Shown in pieces: positions 24,157 through 32,941 of a DNA stretch of 64,000 nt. The position numbers and the translations under genes were made by a program. The DNA is from Eubacteriaceae bacterium CHKCI004 (lineage in GTDB: Bacteria; Bacillota; Clostridia; Lachnospirales; Lachnospiraceae), in NCBI GenBank assembly GCA_900016875.1, contig FCNR01000028.1, forward strand, positions 91,748 to 155,747, in the 5' to 3' direction. Under the pieces are notes generated by a model. It did not search any database. It was given only the letters and a program-made list of their open reading frames with translations, and was not told where the DNA came from. Position 1 is the first letter of the stretch, and each line of letters begins with the position of its first letter.

Positions 24157-26050
24157 ACAATACAGATGGAGCGAAGCGGAAAAAGACGGTCAGTCAGAAA
24201 AATTCCGCCGGTCGGAAATCGGCAGACGGAGTGGAGCGGCCATTATGGGCCGGCTCATAGGACTGGTGCGCCCTCTGTGGTTTATCATTGTGCTGGCGGT
24301 GCTGTTTGGCAGCGCCGGATATCTGTGCGCGATTTTTCTTACGATTCTGGCGGCGGGGGCTTTGACCGGAATATTCTTCGATGGCGGACTTCATTTTTTA
24401 TATGGACTCAGTTCGGGAGCGGGTACGCTGGCAGGCGCTTCTGTGCTGCGCACGCTGCTTCCGGTTCTGGTGGGGCTGGCGGTTATGCGCGGCGTTCTTC
24501 ATTATGCGGAGCAGTACTGCAATCACTTTATTGCCTTTAAGTTGCTGGCAATCCTTCGTCATAAAGTTTTTGCCGCTCTCCGTCGGCTTTGTCCGGCAAA
24601 GCTGGAAGGAAGAGACAGGGGAAATCTGATCTCCGTTATCACGTCGGATATTGAATTGCTGGAAGTATTCTATGCTCACACTATCTCACCCATCGCCATT
24701 GCGGTGGTCACCGAGCTTGTGATGATTATTTTTCTGGCGGCAATTCATCCGGCAGCCGCTCTTCTGGCTGCGCTGGCCTATGGGACGGTGGGAGTGATCA
24801 TCCCCCTCCGAAATGGAAAAAAGAGCGGAGGGGCAGGAATGGAGTTCCGGAACGCCTTTGGAGATTTTAACAGTTTCCTTCTGGACTCTTTCCGGGGAAT
24901 TGATGAGACCCTGCAGTATGGGCAGGGAGAAAAACGAAAAAAAGAAATGCAGTCCCGGGCTTCTGATCTGGGAGAACTGCAGAGAGAGCTGAATCGCATG
25001 GAAAGCAGACAGAGAGCGGTGACCAACCTGGCGATTCTTGGCTTTTCCCTAATTATGTTTCTGCTGTCTCTTCTATTATATAAGAGCGGGAACCTGGAAT
25101 TTGGACAGGTGATTTTATGCACTGCGGCAATGATGGGTTCTTTTGGCCCGGTATCAGCTCTCTCCAGTCTGTCCAATAATTTAAATCAGACGCTGGCCAG
25201 CGGAGAGAGAGTGCTGTCCATCCTGGAAGAGGAGCCGGTGATAAGCGAAGTACCGGAGCCGGAAGCTTCGGAGGAGGCCGGGCGTCAGACCATGTCGCCG
25301 GAAAGAGCCGGAAGTCGGACAGTGTCACTGGAGGAAGCCGGGCGTCAGACTGTGTCTCCGGCGAGAGACAGAGATTTCACGTCCGCCTTCCGCGGAGCGG
25401 CTGCGGAAAACGTTTCTTTTTGCTACAACAAAGAGCAGAAAAACTGGATTCTAAAGAACTGCGACTTTACTGCGGAGCCGGGAAAAATTACCGGGATTCA
25501 TGGCCCCAGCGGCTGTGGCAAGTCCACTCTCTTGAAACTCCTCATGCGGTTCTGGGATGCGGACGGCGGAACGGTGCGCGTCACCGGTCAGGATGTAAAG
25601 ACGATTCCTACCGGCAGGCTCCGGGACATGGAATCCTATGTAACCCAGGAGACTCACCTGTTTCATGATTCCATCGCAGCCAATATCGCCATCGGGAAGC
25701 CGGGCGCTTCCATGGAAGAAATCCACGAGGCAGCCCGGAAGGCTTCCGTGGATGAATTTATCATGACCCTGCCGGAAGGCTACGATACGGAAGTGGGCGA
25801 GCTGGGAGATACTCTCTCCGGCGGTGAACGGCAGAGAATCGGCATCGCACGGGCTTTTCTCCATGACGCGCCGCTGATGCTTCTTGACGAGCCCACCAGC
25901 AATCTGGATTCCCTCAATGAAGGAATCATTTTAAAATCTTTGAAAGAAGAGAGCGCGGGCAAGACCGTGGTGCTGGTCTCTCACAGGGAGTCCACCATGC
26001 GTGCAGCGGACACAGTGGTGGATTGGAAAGAAGCCGGCGCCGGCAGATAA
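24146..26050 (+). CDS. half-size ABC exporter-type ATPase/permease 2
   Basis: A GTG at 24146, 8 bases after AAAGGAGGGG, gives 634 aa and overlaps the partner gene. A polar ~35-residue N-terminus precedes the membrane domain (MGRLIGLVRPLWFIIVLAVL). The ATPase domain has Walker A GPSGCGKSTL, signature LSGGERQRI and Walker B LMLLDEPTSNLD, so both partners look catalytically competent. The linker between membrane and ATPase domains is expanded by three 10-residue repeats. The downstream amidase begins ~125 bases later, probably as a separate unit. Confidence 0.85.
   Translation: MENRQYRWSEAEKDGQSEKFRRSEIGRRSGAAIMGRLIGLVRPLWFIIVLAVLFGSAGYLCAIFLTILAAGALTGIFFDGGLHFLYGLSSGAGTLAGASVLRTLLPVLVGLAVMRGVLHYAEQYCNHFIAFKLLAILRHKVFAALRRLCPAKLEGRDRGNLISVITSDIELLEVFYAHTISPIAIAVVTELVMIIFLAAIHPAAALLAALAYGTVGVIIPLRNGKKSGGAGMEFRNAFGDFNSFLLDSFRGIDETLQYGQGEKRKKEMQSRASDLGELQRELNRMESRQRAVTNLAILGFSLIMFLLSLLLYKSGNLEFGQVILCTAAMMGSFGPVSALSSLSNNLNQTLASGERVLSILEEEPVISEVPEPEASEEAGRQTMSPERAGSRTVSLEEAGRQTVSPARDRDFTSAFRGAAAENVSFCYNKEQKNWILKNCDFTAEPGKITGIHGPSGCGKSTLLKLLMRFWDADGGTVRVTGQDVKTIPTGRLRDMESYVTQETHLFHDSIAANIAIGKPGASMEEIHEAARKASVDEFIMTLPEGYDTEVGELGDTLSGGERQRIGIARAFLHDAPLMLLDEPTSNLDSLNEGIILKSLKEESAGKTVVLVSHRESTMRAADTVVDWKEAGAGR
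25271..25360 (+). repeat. three 30-bp in-frame tandem repeats in the ABC linker
   Basis: Units 25271-25300, 25301-25330 and 25331-25360 encode EEAGRQTMSP, ERAGSRTVSL and EEAGRQTVSP. Units 1 and 3 are nearly identical in DNA and the middle one has drifted. They lie just before the ATPase domain, where length variation is tolerated. Confidence 0.9.
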
Positions 26051-26175
26051 ATTTGTTGTGAGTATAGAAATATTTCCTGTTGTAGAGAGAGAAGAAAGTG
26101 GTATATAATAGCAGAAGAGATTATGATAAAGCGGACGCCTTGTATGCGGCCGTCATCTACAGGAGGAAAATCAGC

Positions 26176-26997
26176 ATGGAAAAGTTATGTATGACAGCGG
26201 TAGCCTGCCTTTTGATTCTGAGCCTTCTCGCGCCGGTATCGATTCCGGCGGCAGCGGCGGAAAAAACGCAGGCAGCAGAGAATTCTCAGACGGTGGAGAG
26301 TCTGGCGGGGACAGAAAGTCAGCAGGCAGCGGATGTCGCTGCGGGTAAAAATACCAAAAAGAAAAAGAAGAAAAAGACCATCTTTATCGCAGCCGGACAT
26401 CAGGAGAGAGGAATCTCTTCCAGAGAGAGACTGGCGCCGGGGTCTTCTGCCACCAAGGCGAAGCTCACTTCAGGGACCAGCGGTGTGAGCACCGGCATTC
26501 CGGAATATAAGACTAATCTTGCCATCGCAAAGGCTGCAAGAAAAGCTTTAAGAAAGGCTGGCTATAAGGTGATTATGCTCAGGACCACCAACAAGTGCCC
26601 GCTGTCCAATCAGCAGCGTACAAGAAAGGCCAACAGGAGCGGCGCGGATCTGCACATCTGCATCCATTGCAACGCAGGTTCTTCCGGGGCGAGAGGACCT
26701 CTCGTTATCGTACCGGCAAGCTCCCGCTATGTGGGAACAAAGATTTATAACAGATCATGCCGTCTGGGCAGCAGTCTCATCTCCGCGGTGTCAAAGTCCA
26801 CCGGAAAGAGAGCAAACGCGACGATTCGGTCTAATTATTATACCACCATCAACTGGGCGAAGATTCCAACGGTCATCCTGGAGTGCGGATTTATGAGCAA
26901 CGCTTCCGAAGACCGGCAGCTTAATTCCGCCAGCTACCAGAAAAAGATCGCCAACGGCATTGTGAAGGGCGTCAATAAATATTTTAAGAACAGGTAA
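26176..26997 (+). CDS. secreted N-acetylmuramoyl-L-alanine amidase (Amidase_3)
   Basis: The start at 26176 follows AGGAGG, giving 273 aa with a signal peptide (cleaved near AAAA, residue ~30) and a Lys-rich linker. The catalytic domain shows the zinc-ligand histidine in FIAAGHQERG, the glutamate in PEYKTNLAIAK, the second histidine in ICIHCNAG and the catalytic glutamate in VILECGFMSN. It cleaves the bond between N-acetylmuramic acid and the stem peptide and could act in wall turnover or cell separation. No wall-binding domain is evident beyond the basic linker. Confidence 0.9.
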   Translation: MEKLCMTAVACLLILSLLAPVSIPAAAAEKTQAAENSQTVESLAGTESQQAADVAAGKNTKKKKKKKTIFIAAGHQERGISSRERLAPGSSATKAKLTSGTSGVSTGIPEYKTNLAIAKAARKALRKAGYKVIMLRTTNKCPLSNQQRTRKANRSGADLHICIHCNAGSSGARGPLVIVPASSRYVGTKIYNRSCRLGSSLISAVSKSTGKRANATIRSNYYTTINWAKIPTVILECGFMSNASEDRQLNSASYQKKIANGIVKGVNKYFKNR

Positions 26998-27120
26998 AAC
27001 CAGGGAAACCTCCGTTCTTCCTTCTTTGTCGGAACCATAGTATAGTAGTTCCATCAGCATGAGTTCAGTAAAATATACATTTGCTCAAAAAATATGAAAG
27101 AAATCAAAAGGAGGAATAGT

Positions 27121-27480
27121 ATGGGGTGTCTGGGAAATGTTTTATGGTTTATTTTCGGAGGCGCGGTCAGCGGTCTCAGCTGGTGTCTGGCAGGATGTCT
27201 CTGGTGTATTACTATCGTGGGGATTCCTGTGGGTATGCAGTGCTTTAAGTTTGCATCCCTGAGTTTCTTCCCATTCGGGAAGGATGTGGTATACGGCGGA
27301 GGAACGGTTTCCTTTGTGGTAAATGTGGTCTGGCTCCTTGTGTCCGGGTGGGTGCTGGCGCTGGAACATCTTTTTTTCGGAGCAGTTTTATGTGTGACGA
27401 TCATCGGGATTCCTTTTGGACTGCAGCATTTTAAGCTGGCAAAACTGGCACTGATGCCATTTGGAGCGGAGATACATTAA
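27121..27480 (+). CDS. YccF domain membrane protein
   Basis: A 119-aa inner-membrane protein with two copies of the YccF motif: ITIVGIPVGMQCFKFASLSFFPFG (as two overlapping stretches around residues 35-58) and VTIIGIPFGLQHFKLAKLALMPFG-type residues near the C-terminus. It starts at the ATG after AAAGGAGG. The family's function is unknown. It lies directly before the rplJ promoter on the same strand, without a clear terminator between. Confidence 0.9.
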   Translation: MGCLGNVLWFIFGGAVSGLSWCLAGCLWCITIVGIPVGMQCFKFASLSFFPFGKDVVYGGGTVSFVVNVVWLLVSGWVLALEHLFFGAVLCVTIIGIPFGLQHFKLAKLALMPFGAEIH

Positions 27481-27496
27481 AAAAAGAAATTAGTGC

Positions 27497-27525
27497 TTGA
27501 CATACCGGGCGCAGGATGATAGTAT
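27497..27525 (+). promoter_or_regulatory. promoter of rplJ-rplL
   Basis: TTGACA (27497-27502) and TAGTAT (27520-27525) with a 17-bp spacer, shortly upstream of the L10 leader. Confidence 0.75.
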
Positions 27526-27535
27526 ACCAGAGTAT

Positions 27536-27655
27536 GAACGCCGAAGACAGCAGGTGCCGGATGGCATAAAGTGAGAACGCCTGCCGAGGAAGTTATATTC
27601 TGATAGTGAATATTTCTCACTCTCTGTCTTTGGACAGAGAGTTTTCTTTTTGTTT
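27536..27655 (+). promoter_or_regulatory. ribosomal protein L10 leader with attenuator
   Basis: The leader contains the conserved L10 leader landmarks GACAGCAGGTGCCGG, TAAAGTGAGAA and GCCTGCCGAGGAAGTT. A hairpin ACTCTCTGTC/GACAGAGAGT with a TTTTCTTTTTG tail (about 27619-27653) follows. L10(L12)4 binding to the leader is known to control rplJL in Firmicutes, and the hairpin fits a terminator used for attenuation. About 180 further bases without a clear feature precede rplJ. Confidence 0.85.
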
Positions 27656-27835
27656 CTAAAAGGCTGGAAAGCAGTTTCTGAAGGAGTTTCTTCTATATTA
27701 ATAGGGAGCAGCGCAGCAGCGTATTCTCTACATTGGGAGTGATTTCTGTATCAGAATCCGGCTGGATGGAAGCATACAGACATCGCAAGATGTCGCGGCG
27801 GTACACACAATATTTTAAGGAGGTGCACCAGGAGA

Positions 27836-28354
27836 ATGGCTAAAGTTGAAGTAAAACAGCCGATCGTTGACGAGATCAAAGCGCAGTTAGACGGTGCGAA
27901 ATCTTTGGTTGTTGTTGACTATCGTGGAATTTCTGTGGCTGATGTGACAGAGCTTCGTAAACAGTGTCGTGAAGCAGGAGTGGTTTATAAAGTTTATAAA
28001 AACACAATGGTAAGACGTGCTGTTGAAGGAACTGAGTTCGAGGGTATTGTAAAAGACCTGGAAGGAACCAACGCTTTTGCAATTTCCAAAGAAGACGCAA
28101 CACTGGCTGCAAGAACTGTTTCCAAGTTCATCAAAAAAGCAAAAGTCTGCCAGTTAAAGGGCGGTGTAGTTGAGGGAACATACTACGATGCAAAGGGCAT
28201 CGAGATGATCGCTACTATCCCATCAAGAGACGAGCTCATCGCCAAATTCATGGGAAGCATTCAGTCCCCAATTGCCAACTTTGCCCGCGTGATCAAACAG
28301 ATCGCAGAGAAGCAGGGCGGCGATGCTCCGGCAGAAGAAGCAGCAGCAGAGTAA
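27836..28354 (+). CDS. rplJ: 50S ribosomal protein L10
   Basis: The 172-aa L10 links L11/23S rRNA to the L7/L12 dimers. It begins MAKVEVKQPIVDEIKAQLDG and carries the conserved LVVVDYRGISVADVTELR segment near residue 22; the C-terminal helix ends in an Ala/Glu-rich tail. The start follows AAGGAGG. rplL follows 90 bases later. rplJ is usually directly after rplA, but here it has its own promoter and leader after an ~18-kb interruption. Confidence 0.97.
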   Translation: MAKVEVKQPIVDEIKAQLDGAKSLVVVDYRGISVADVTELRKQCREAGVVYKVYKNTMVRRAVEGTEFEGIVKDLEGTNAFAISKEDATLAARTVSKFIKKAKVCQLKGGVVEGTYYDAKGIEMIATIPSRDELIAKFMGSIQSPIANFARVIKQIAEKQGGDAPAEEAAAE

Positions 28355-28444
28355 TCTGCGAAAGATGATATTGACACATAACAGGTCATAGGCGGACGCA
28401 GGATGTCCGAGATTTAATCAATAATATTCATGGAGGGAATTAAG

Positions 28445-28813
28445 ATGACAACTCAGGAAATCATTGAAGTTATTAAAGGTTTATCCGTATTAGAATTAAA
28501 TGAATTAGTAAAAGCATGTGAAGAAGAATTTGGCGTATCCGCAGCAGCAGGCGTTGTTGTTGCAGCTGGTGCAGCTGGTGCAGCTGACGAAGCAGAAGAG
28601 AAGACAGAGTTTGATGTTGAGCTGACAGAGGTTGGCGGACAGAAAGTTAAAGTTATTAAAGTTGTTCGTGAGATCACTGGTCTTGGTCTTAAAGAAGCAA
28701 AAGCTGTTGTTGACGGCGCTCCTAAGAACATCAAAGAAGCTGTTTCCAAAGAAGAAGCAGAAGACATCAAGAAACAGATGGAAGAAGTTGGAGCAAAAGT
28801 TACAATCAAATAA
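28445..28813 (+). CDS. rplL: 50S ribosomal protein L7/L12
   Basis: A 122-aa L7/L12 with an N-terminal dimerisation helix region ([20 protein letters not shown]), an Ala/Gly-rich hinge (residues ~37-50) and a C-terminal factor-binding domain ([20 protein letters not shown] ... [10 protein letters not shown]). The start is the ATG at 28445 preceded by GGAGGG. It recruits translational GTPases to the ribosome. Confidence 0.97.
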   Translation: MTTQEIIEVIKGLSVLELNELVKACEEEFGVSAAAGVVVAAGAAGAADEAEEKTEFDVELTEVGGQKVKVIKVVREITGLGLKEAKAVVDGAPKNIKEAVSKEEAEDIKKQMEEVGAKVTIK

Positions 28814-28851
28814 TTGGGCTTTTTCGACACGAATCCGGAATAATGACTATA

Positions 28852-28890
28852 AGACGCCTGTTTTCCTTTGAGGAAAGCAGGCGTTTTTGT
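28852..28890 (+). terminator. terminator after rplL
   Basis: ACGCCTG and CAGGCGT with an inner TTTTCC/GGAAA extension form a hairpin followed by TTTTTG. Confidence 0.85.
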
Positions 28891-28952
28891 CAACCCTTCG
28901 GTTTAACTTGTGAAAATACTGGAAAAAATTTATATAAAACAGGAAAAAATAG

Positions 28953-28981
28953 TTGACATGACATTTTAGCTATGATATCAT
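28953..28981 (+). promoter_or_regulatory. promoter of rpoB-rpoC
   Basis: TTGACA (28953-28958) and TATCAT (28976-28981) with a 17-bp spacer, after the rplL terminator, so rpoBC are transcribed separately. Confidence 0.75.
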
Positions 28982-29076
28982 ATTAAACTGATTCACAATG
29001 GGCATGTGTGCCTGCATGAAAAGAAATGAAGCAACCAGAAGTTTATCAGCAAGATTGTTCAAGGGGTGAAACATCA

Positions 29077-32000
29077 ATGGAAAAGAACAGACTGCGACCT
29101 ATGCGAATTCCGGGAAGCAAAAATATCAGAATGAGCTATGCAAGACAAAAAGATGTACTCGATATGCCGAATCTCATTGAGGTGCAGAAGGATTCCTATC
29201 AGTGGTTTCTGACAGACGGACTGAAGGAAGTATTCGATGACATTTCTCCGATTACTGATTACAGCGGACAGCTCAGTCTGGAATTTGTTGATTTTCAGCT
29301 TTGCAGAGAGGACAGAAAGTATTCAATAGAAGAATGTAAAGAACGGGATACTACCTACGCTGCTCCTTTGAAAGTGAAGGTACGCCTTCATAATAAGGAG
29401 ACGGACGATTTCAAACAGCATGATATTTTTATGGGAGACCTGCCTCTGATGACAGAGACAGGAACTTTTGTGATTAACGGCGCAGAGCGTGTTATCGTCA
29501 GCCAGCTCGTCCGTTCCCCTGGTATCTATTACGCGATCAGCCATGATAAGACAGGTAAGAAGCTCTTTTCCTGTACGGTGATTCCGAACCGTGGAGCATG
29601 GCTGGAGTATGAGACGGACTCCAACGACGTTTTCTATGTTCGTGTGGACCGTACCAGAAAGGTACCGATCACAGTACTGATCCGTGCGCTGGGTATCGGA
29701 ACCAACGCAGAGATCAAGGAGCTTTTCGGCGAGGAGCCTAAGATTTTAAAAACGCTTGAAAAAGATACGGCCACCAATTATCAGGAAGGTCTCAAGAAGC
29801 TGTACGAGAAGATCCGTCCGGGCGAACCGCTGTCAGTGGAGAGCGCGGAGAGCCTTATTAACAGCATGTTCTTTGACGCGAGACGGTATGACCTGGCCAA
29901 GGTTGGACGTTATAAATTTAATAAAAAGCTGATGTTCAGGAATCGTATCGCAGGGCATGTACTGTCCCAGGATGTTGTTGACCCTACCACCGGTGAGATC
30001 TTATTCGAGGCCGGTACCAAGGTGACAAAGGAGCAGGCAGATGAGATTCAGAATGCAGCTGTTCCTTTTGTATATCTGGAGACAGAAGAGCGGGAAGTGA
30101 AAGTTCTTTCCAATATGATGGTAGATATCCGCAGTTTTGTGGATGTGGACCCGAAAGAAGTTGGTGTGACAGAATTAGTTTATTACCCATCCCTTGAAAA
30201 AATTCTGGAAGATTATGATGATATAGAAGAGATTAAAACAGCCATTCGCAAGAGTATCAGCGAGCTGATTCCGAAGCACATTACAAAGGAAGATATTCTG
30301 GCTTCCATCAACTATAATATTCACCTGGAGTACGGCATCGGCAACGATGACGATATCGACCACCTGGGCAATCGTCGTATCCGTGCGGTAGGTGAGCTGC
30401 TGCAGAATCAGTATCGTATCGGTCTGTCCCGTATGGAGAGAGTGGTCCGCGAGCGTATGACGACTCAGGATATGGAGTCCATTTCCCCGCAGACACTGAT
30501 CAATATCAAGCCGGTCACCGCGGCGGTGAAGGAGTTCTTCGGAAGCTCCCAGCTGTCCCAGTTCATGGATCAGCATAACCCGCTGTCCGAGCTGACCCAC
30601 AAGAGACGTCTCTCCGCATTGGGACCGGGTGGTCTTTCCAGAGACCGTGCCGGATTCGAGGTTCGCGACGTACATTACTCCCACTACGGAAGAATGTGTC
30701 CGATCGAGACTCCTGAGGGACCGAACATCGGTCTGATCAACTCCCTTGCGACTTATGCGAGAATTAACGAATATGGTTTCATTGAGGCTCCATATCGTAA
30801 AGTAGATAAAACTGATCCGAAGAATCCGGTGGTAACCGATGACGTTATCTACCTGACGGCGGATGAAGAAGATAACTATACTGTAGCGCAGGCCAACGAG
30901 CCTCTGGATGAGGAAGGACATTTCATCCATACCAACGTATCCGGACGTTACAGAGAGGAGACTTCCGAGTTTCCGAAGTCCAGAGTGGACCTGATGGACG
31001 TTTCTCCTAAGATGGTCTTCTCTGTGGCTACATCCATGATTCCTTTCCTGGAGAACGATGACTCCAACCGTGCGCTCATGGGTTCTAACATGCAGCGTCA
31101 GGCGGTACCTCTGTTAAAGACGGAAGTGCCTGTTGTCGGAACCGGAATGGAGGCCAAGGCGGCAAGAGACTCCGGCGTATGTATCCTTGCTCACCATGCC
31201 GGTGTGGTAGAATACTCCACCAGCAAGGAGATCATTGTAAAACGTGACGACGGTATCCGTGATACCTACCATGTTATCAAGTTCTCCCGGAGCAACCAGG
31301 GTAACTGTATGAACCAGCGTCCGATCGTCAATAAGGGCGACCGCGTGGAAGTGGGCGATGTGCTGGCAGACGGCGCGTCCACCTGCGGCGGCGAGATGGC
31401 TCTCGGCAAGAACCCCCTCATCGGTTTCATGACCTGGGAAGGTTACAACTACGAGGATGCCGTACTGCTCAGTGAGAAACTGGTGCAGAAGGACGTATAT
31501 ACCTCCGTTCATATTGAAGAGTATGAGGCAGAGGCAAGAGACACCAAGCTTGGTCAGGAAGAGATCACAAGAGATCTGGCAGGCTTAAGTGAAGATGTGC
31601 TGAAGGATCTGGATGAGAACGGTATCATCCGTATCGGTGCGGAAGTTCACGCCGGTGATATCCTGGTAGGTAAGGTTACTCCTAAGGGAGAGACTGAGCT
31701 TACCGCAGAAGAGAGACTGCTCCGCGCCATCTTCGGCGAGAAGGCAAGAGAGGTTCGTGATACCTCCCTGCGTGTGCCGCATGGCGCATACGGTGTCGTT
31801 ATGGATACCAAAGTATTTACCAGAGAAAACGGCGACGAGCTTGCTCCGACCGTTAACAAATCTGTTCGTGTATATATTGCTCAGAAACGTAAGATCTCCG
31901 TGGGAGATAAGATGGCCGGCCGTCACGGTAACAAGGGTGTCGTTTCCCGTATTCTGCCGGTAGAGGATATGCCGTTCCTGCCGAACGGACGTCCGCTTGA

Positions 32001-32919
32001 CATCGTACTGAACCCGCTGGGCGTACCTTCCCGTATGAATATCGGGCAGGTGCTGGAGCTGCACTTAAGTCTGGCATCCAAAGTGCTTGGATTTAATGTG
32101 GCAACGCCGGTATTCAACGGCGCCAACGAGCACGATATCATGGATACCCTGGAGATGGCCAACGATTACGCCAACAAGACATGGGAAGAGTTCGCTGAGA
32201 TCTGGGGCGACAAGGTCAACGACGATATCATGCAGTATCTGTATGACAACCGTGACCACAGAGAAGAGTGGAAGGGCGTGCCGATTGACCGTACCGGAAA
32301 GGTTCGTCTCCGTGACGGACGTACCGGTGAAGAGTTCGACTCTCCGGTCGCCATCGGTTTCATGCATTACCTGAAACTGCACCATCTGGTTGACGATAAG
32401 ATCCATGCACGTTCCACAGGTCCTTACTCTCTCGTAACACAGCAGCCTCTGGGTGGTAAAGCTCAGTTCGGCGGCCAGCGTTTCGGTGAGATGGAGGTAT
32501 GGGCTCTGGAGGCATATGGAGCATCTTATACTCTGCAGGAGATTCTGACTGTGAAGTCCGATGATGTGGTAGGTCGTGTGAAGACATACGAAGCCATCAT
32601 CAAAGGAGAAAATATCCCTGAACCGGGTATTCCGGAGTCCTTCAAGGTACTGCTCAAAGAGTTCCAGTCCCTTGCTCTGGATGTCCGTGTCCTGAAAGAG
32701 GATATGACAGAAGTTGAGATTCAGGAGAGCACAGAGCATGTCAATGAATCTCTTACTCCGATGATCGAAAGCAGTCCGGATGATAATAATTACAAGGACG
32801 AAGATGAACTGGAAGCTTACGGATATAAAGAAAGTACGCTGGAGGAAGAAGCTGGCGAGTCAGCACCTCAGGAGTTCTTTGCAGCATCGACGATGAGTTC
32901 AGATGATTCTGAATTTTAG
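29077..32919 (+). CDS. rpoB: DNA-directed RNA polymerase subunit beta
   Basis: The 1,280-aa catalytic beta subunit starts at the ATG at 29077 after AAGGGGTGA. The rifampicin region ([20 protein letters not shown], then [10 protein letters not shown]) is wild type in its key residues (D, H and S/R positions). [10 protein letters not shown] and the C-terminal clamp segments are present. The C-terminus carries an acidic tail after residue ~1,230. rpoC follows 22 bases later. Confidence 0.98.
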   Translation: MEKNRLRPMRIPGSKNIRMSYARQKDVLDMPNLIEVQKDSYQWFLTDGLKEVFDDISPITDYSGQLSLEFVDFQLCREDRKYSIEECKERDTTYAAPLKVKVRLHNKETDDFKQHDIFMGDLPLMTETGTFVINGAERVIVSQLVRSPGIYYAISHDKTGKKLFSCTVIPNRGAWLEYETDSNDVFYVRVDRTRKVPITVLIRALGIGTNAEIKELFGEEPKILKTLEKDTATNYQEGLKKLYEKIRPGEPLSVESAESLINSMFFDARRYDLAKVGRYKFNKKLMFRNRIAGHVLSQDVVDPTTGEILFEAGTKVTKEQADEIQNAAVPFVYLETEEREVKVLSNMMVDIRSFVDVDPKEVGVTELVYYPSLEKILEDYDDIEEIKTAIRKSISELIPKHITKEDILASINYNIHLEYGIGNDDDIDHLGNRRIRAVGELLQNQYRIGLSRMERVVRERMTTQDMESISPQTLINIKPVTAAVKEFFGSSQLSQFMDQHNPLSELTHKRRLSALGPGGLSRDRAGFEVRDVHYSHYGRMCPIETPEGPNIGLINSLATYARINEYGFIEAPYRKVDKTDPKNPVVTDDVIYLTADEEDNYTVAQANEPLDEEGHFIHTNVSGRYREETSEFPKSRVDLMDVSPKMVFSVATSMIPFLENDDSNRALMGSNMQRQAVPLLKTEVPVVGTGMEAKAARDSGVCILAHHAGVVEYSTSKEIIVKRDDGIRDTYHVIKFSRSNQGNCMNQRPIVNKGDRVEVGDVLADGASTCGGEMALGKNPLIGFMTWEGYNYEDAVLLSEKLVQKDVYTSVHIEEYEAEARDTKLGQEEITRDLAGLSEDVLKDLDENGIIRIGAEVHAGDILVGKVTPKGETELTAEERLLRAIFGEKAREVRDTSLRVPHGAYGVVMDTKVFTRENGDELAPTVNKSVRVYIAQKRKISVGDKMAGRHGNKGVVSRILPVEDMPFLPNGRPLDIVLNPLGVPSRMNIGQVLELHLSLASKVLGFNVATPVFNGANEHDIMDTLEMANDYANKTWEEFAEIWGDKVNDDIMQYLYDNRDHREEWKGVPIDRTGKVRLRDGRTGEEFDSPVAIGFMHYLKLHHLVDDKIHARSTGPYSLVTQQPLGGKAQFGGQRFGEMEVWALEAYGASYTLQEILTVKSDDVVGRVKTYEAIIKGENIPEPGIPESFKVLLKEFQSLALDVRVLKEDMTEVEIQESTEHVNESLTPMIESSPDDNNYKDEDELEAYGYKESTLEEEAGESAPQEFFAASTMSSDDSEF

Positions 32920-32941
32920 GATAATATGGAAGGAGTAACCT

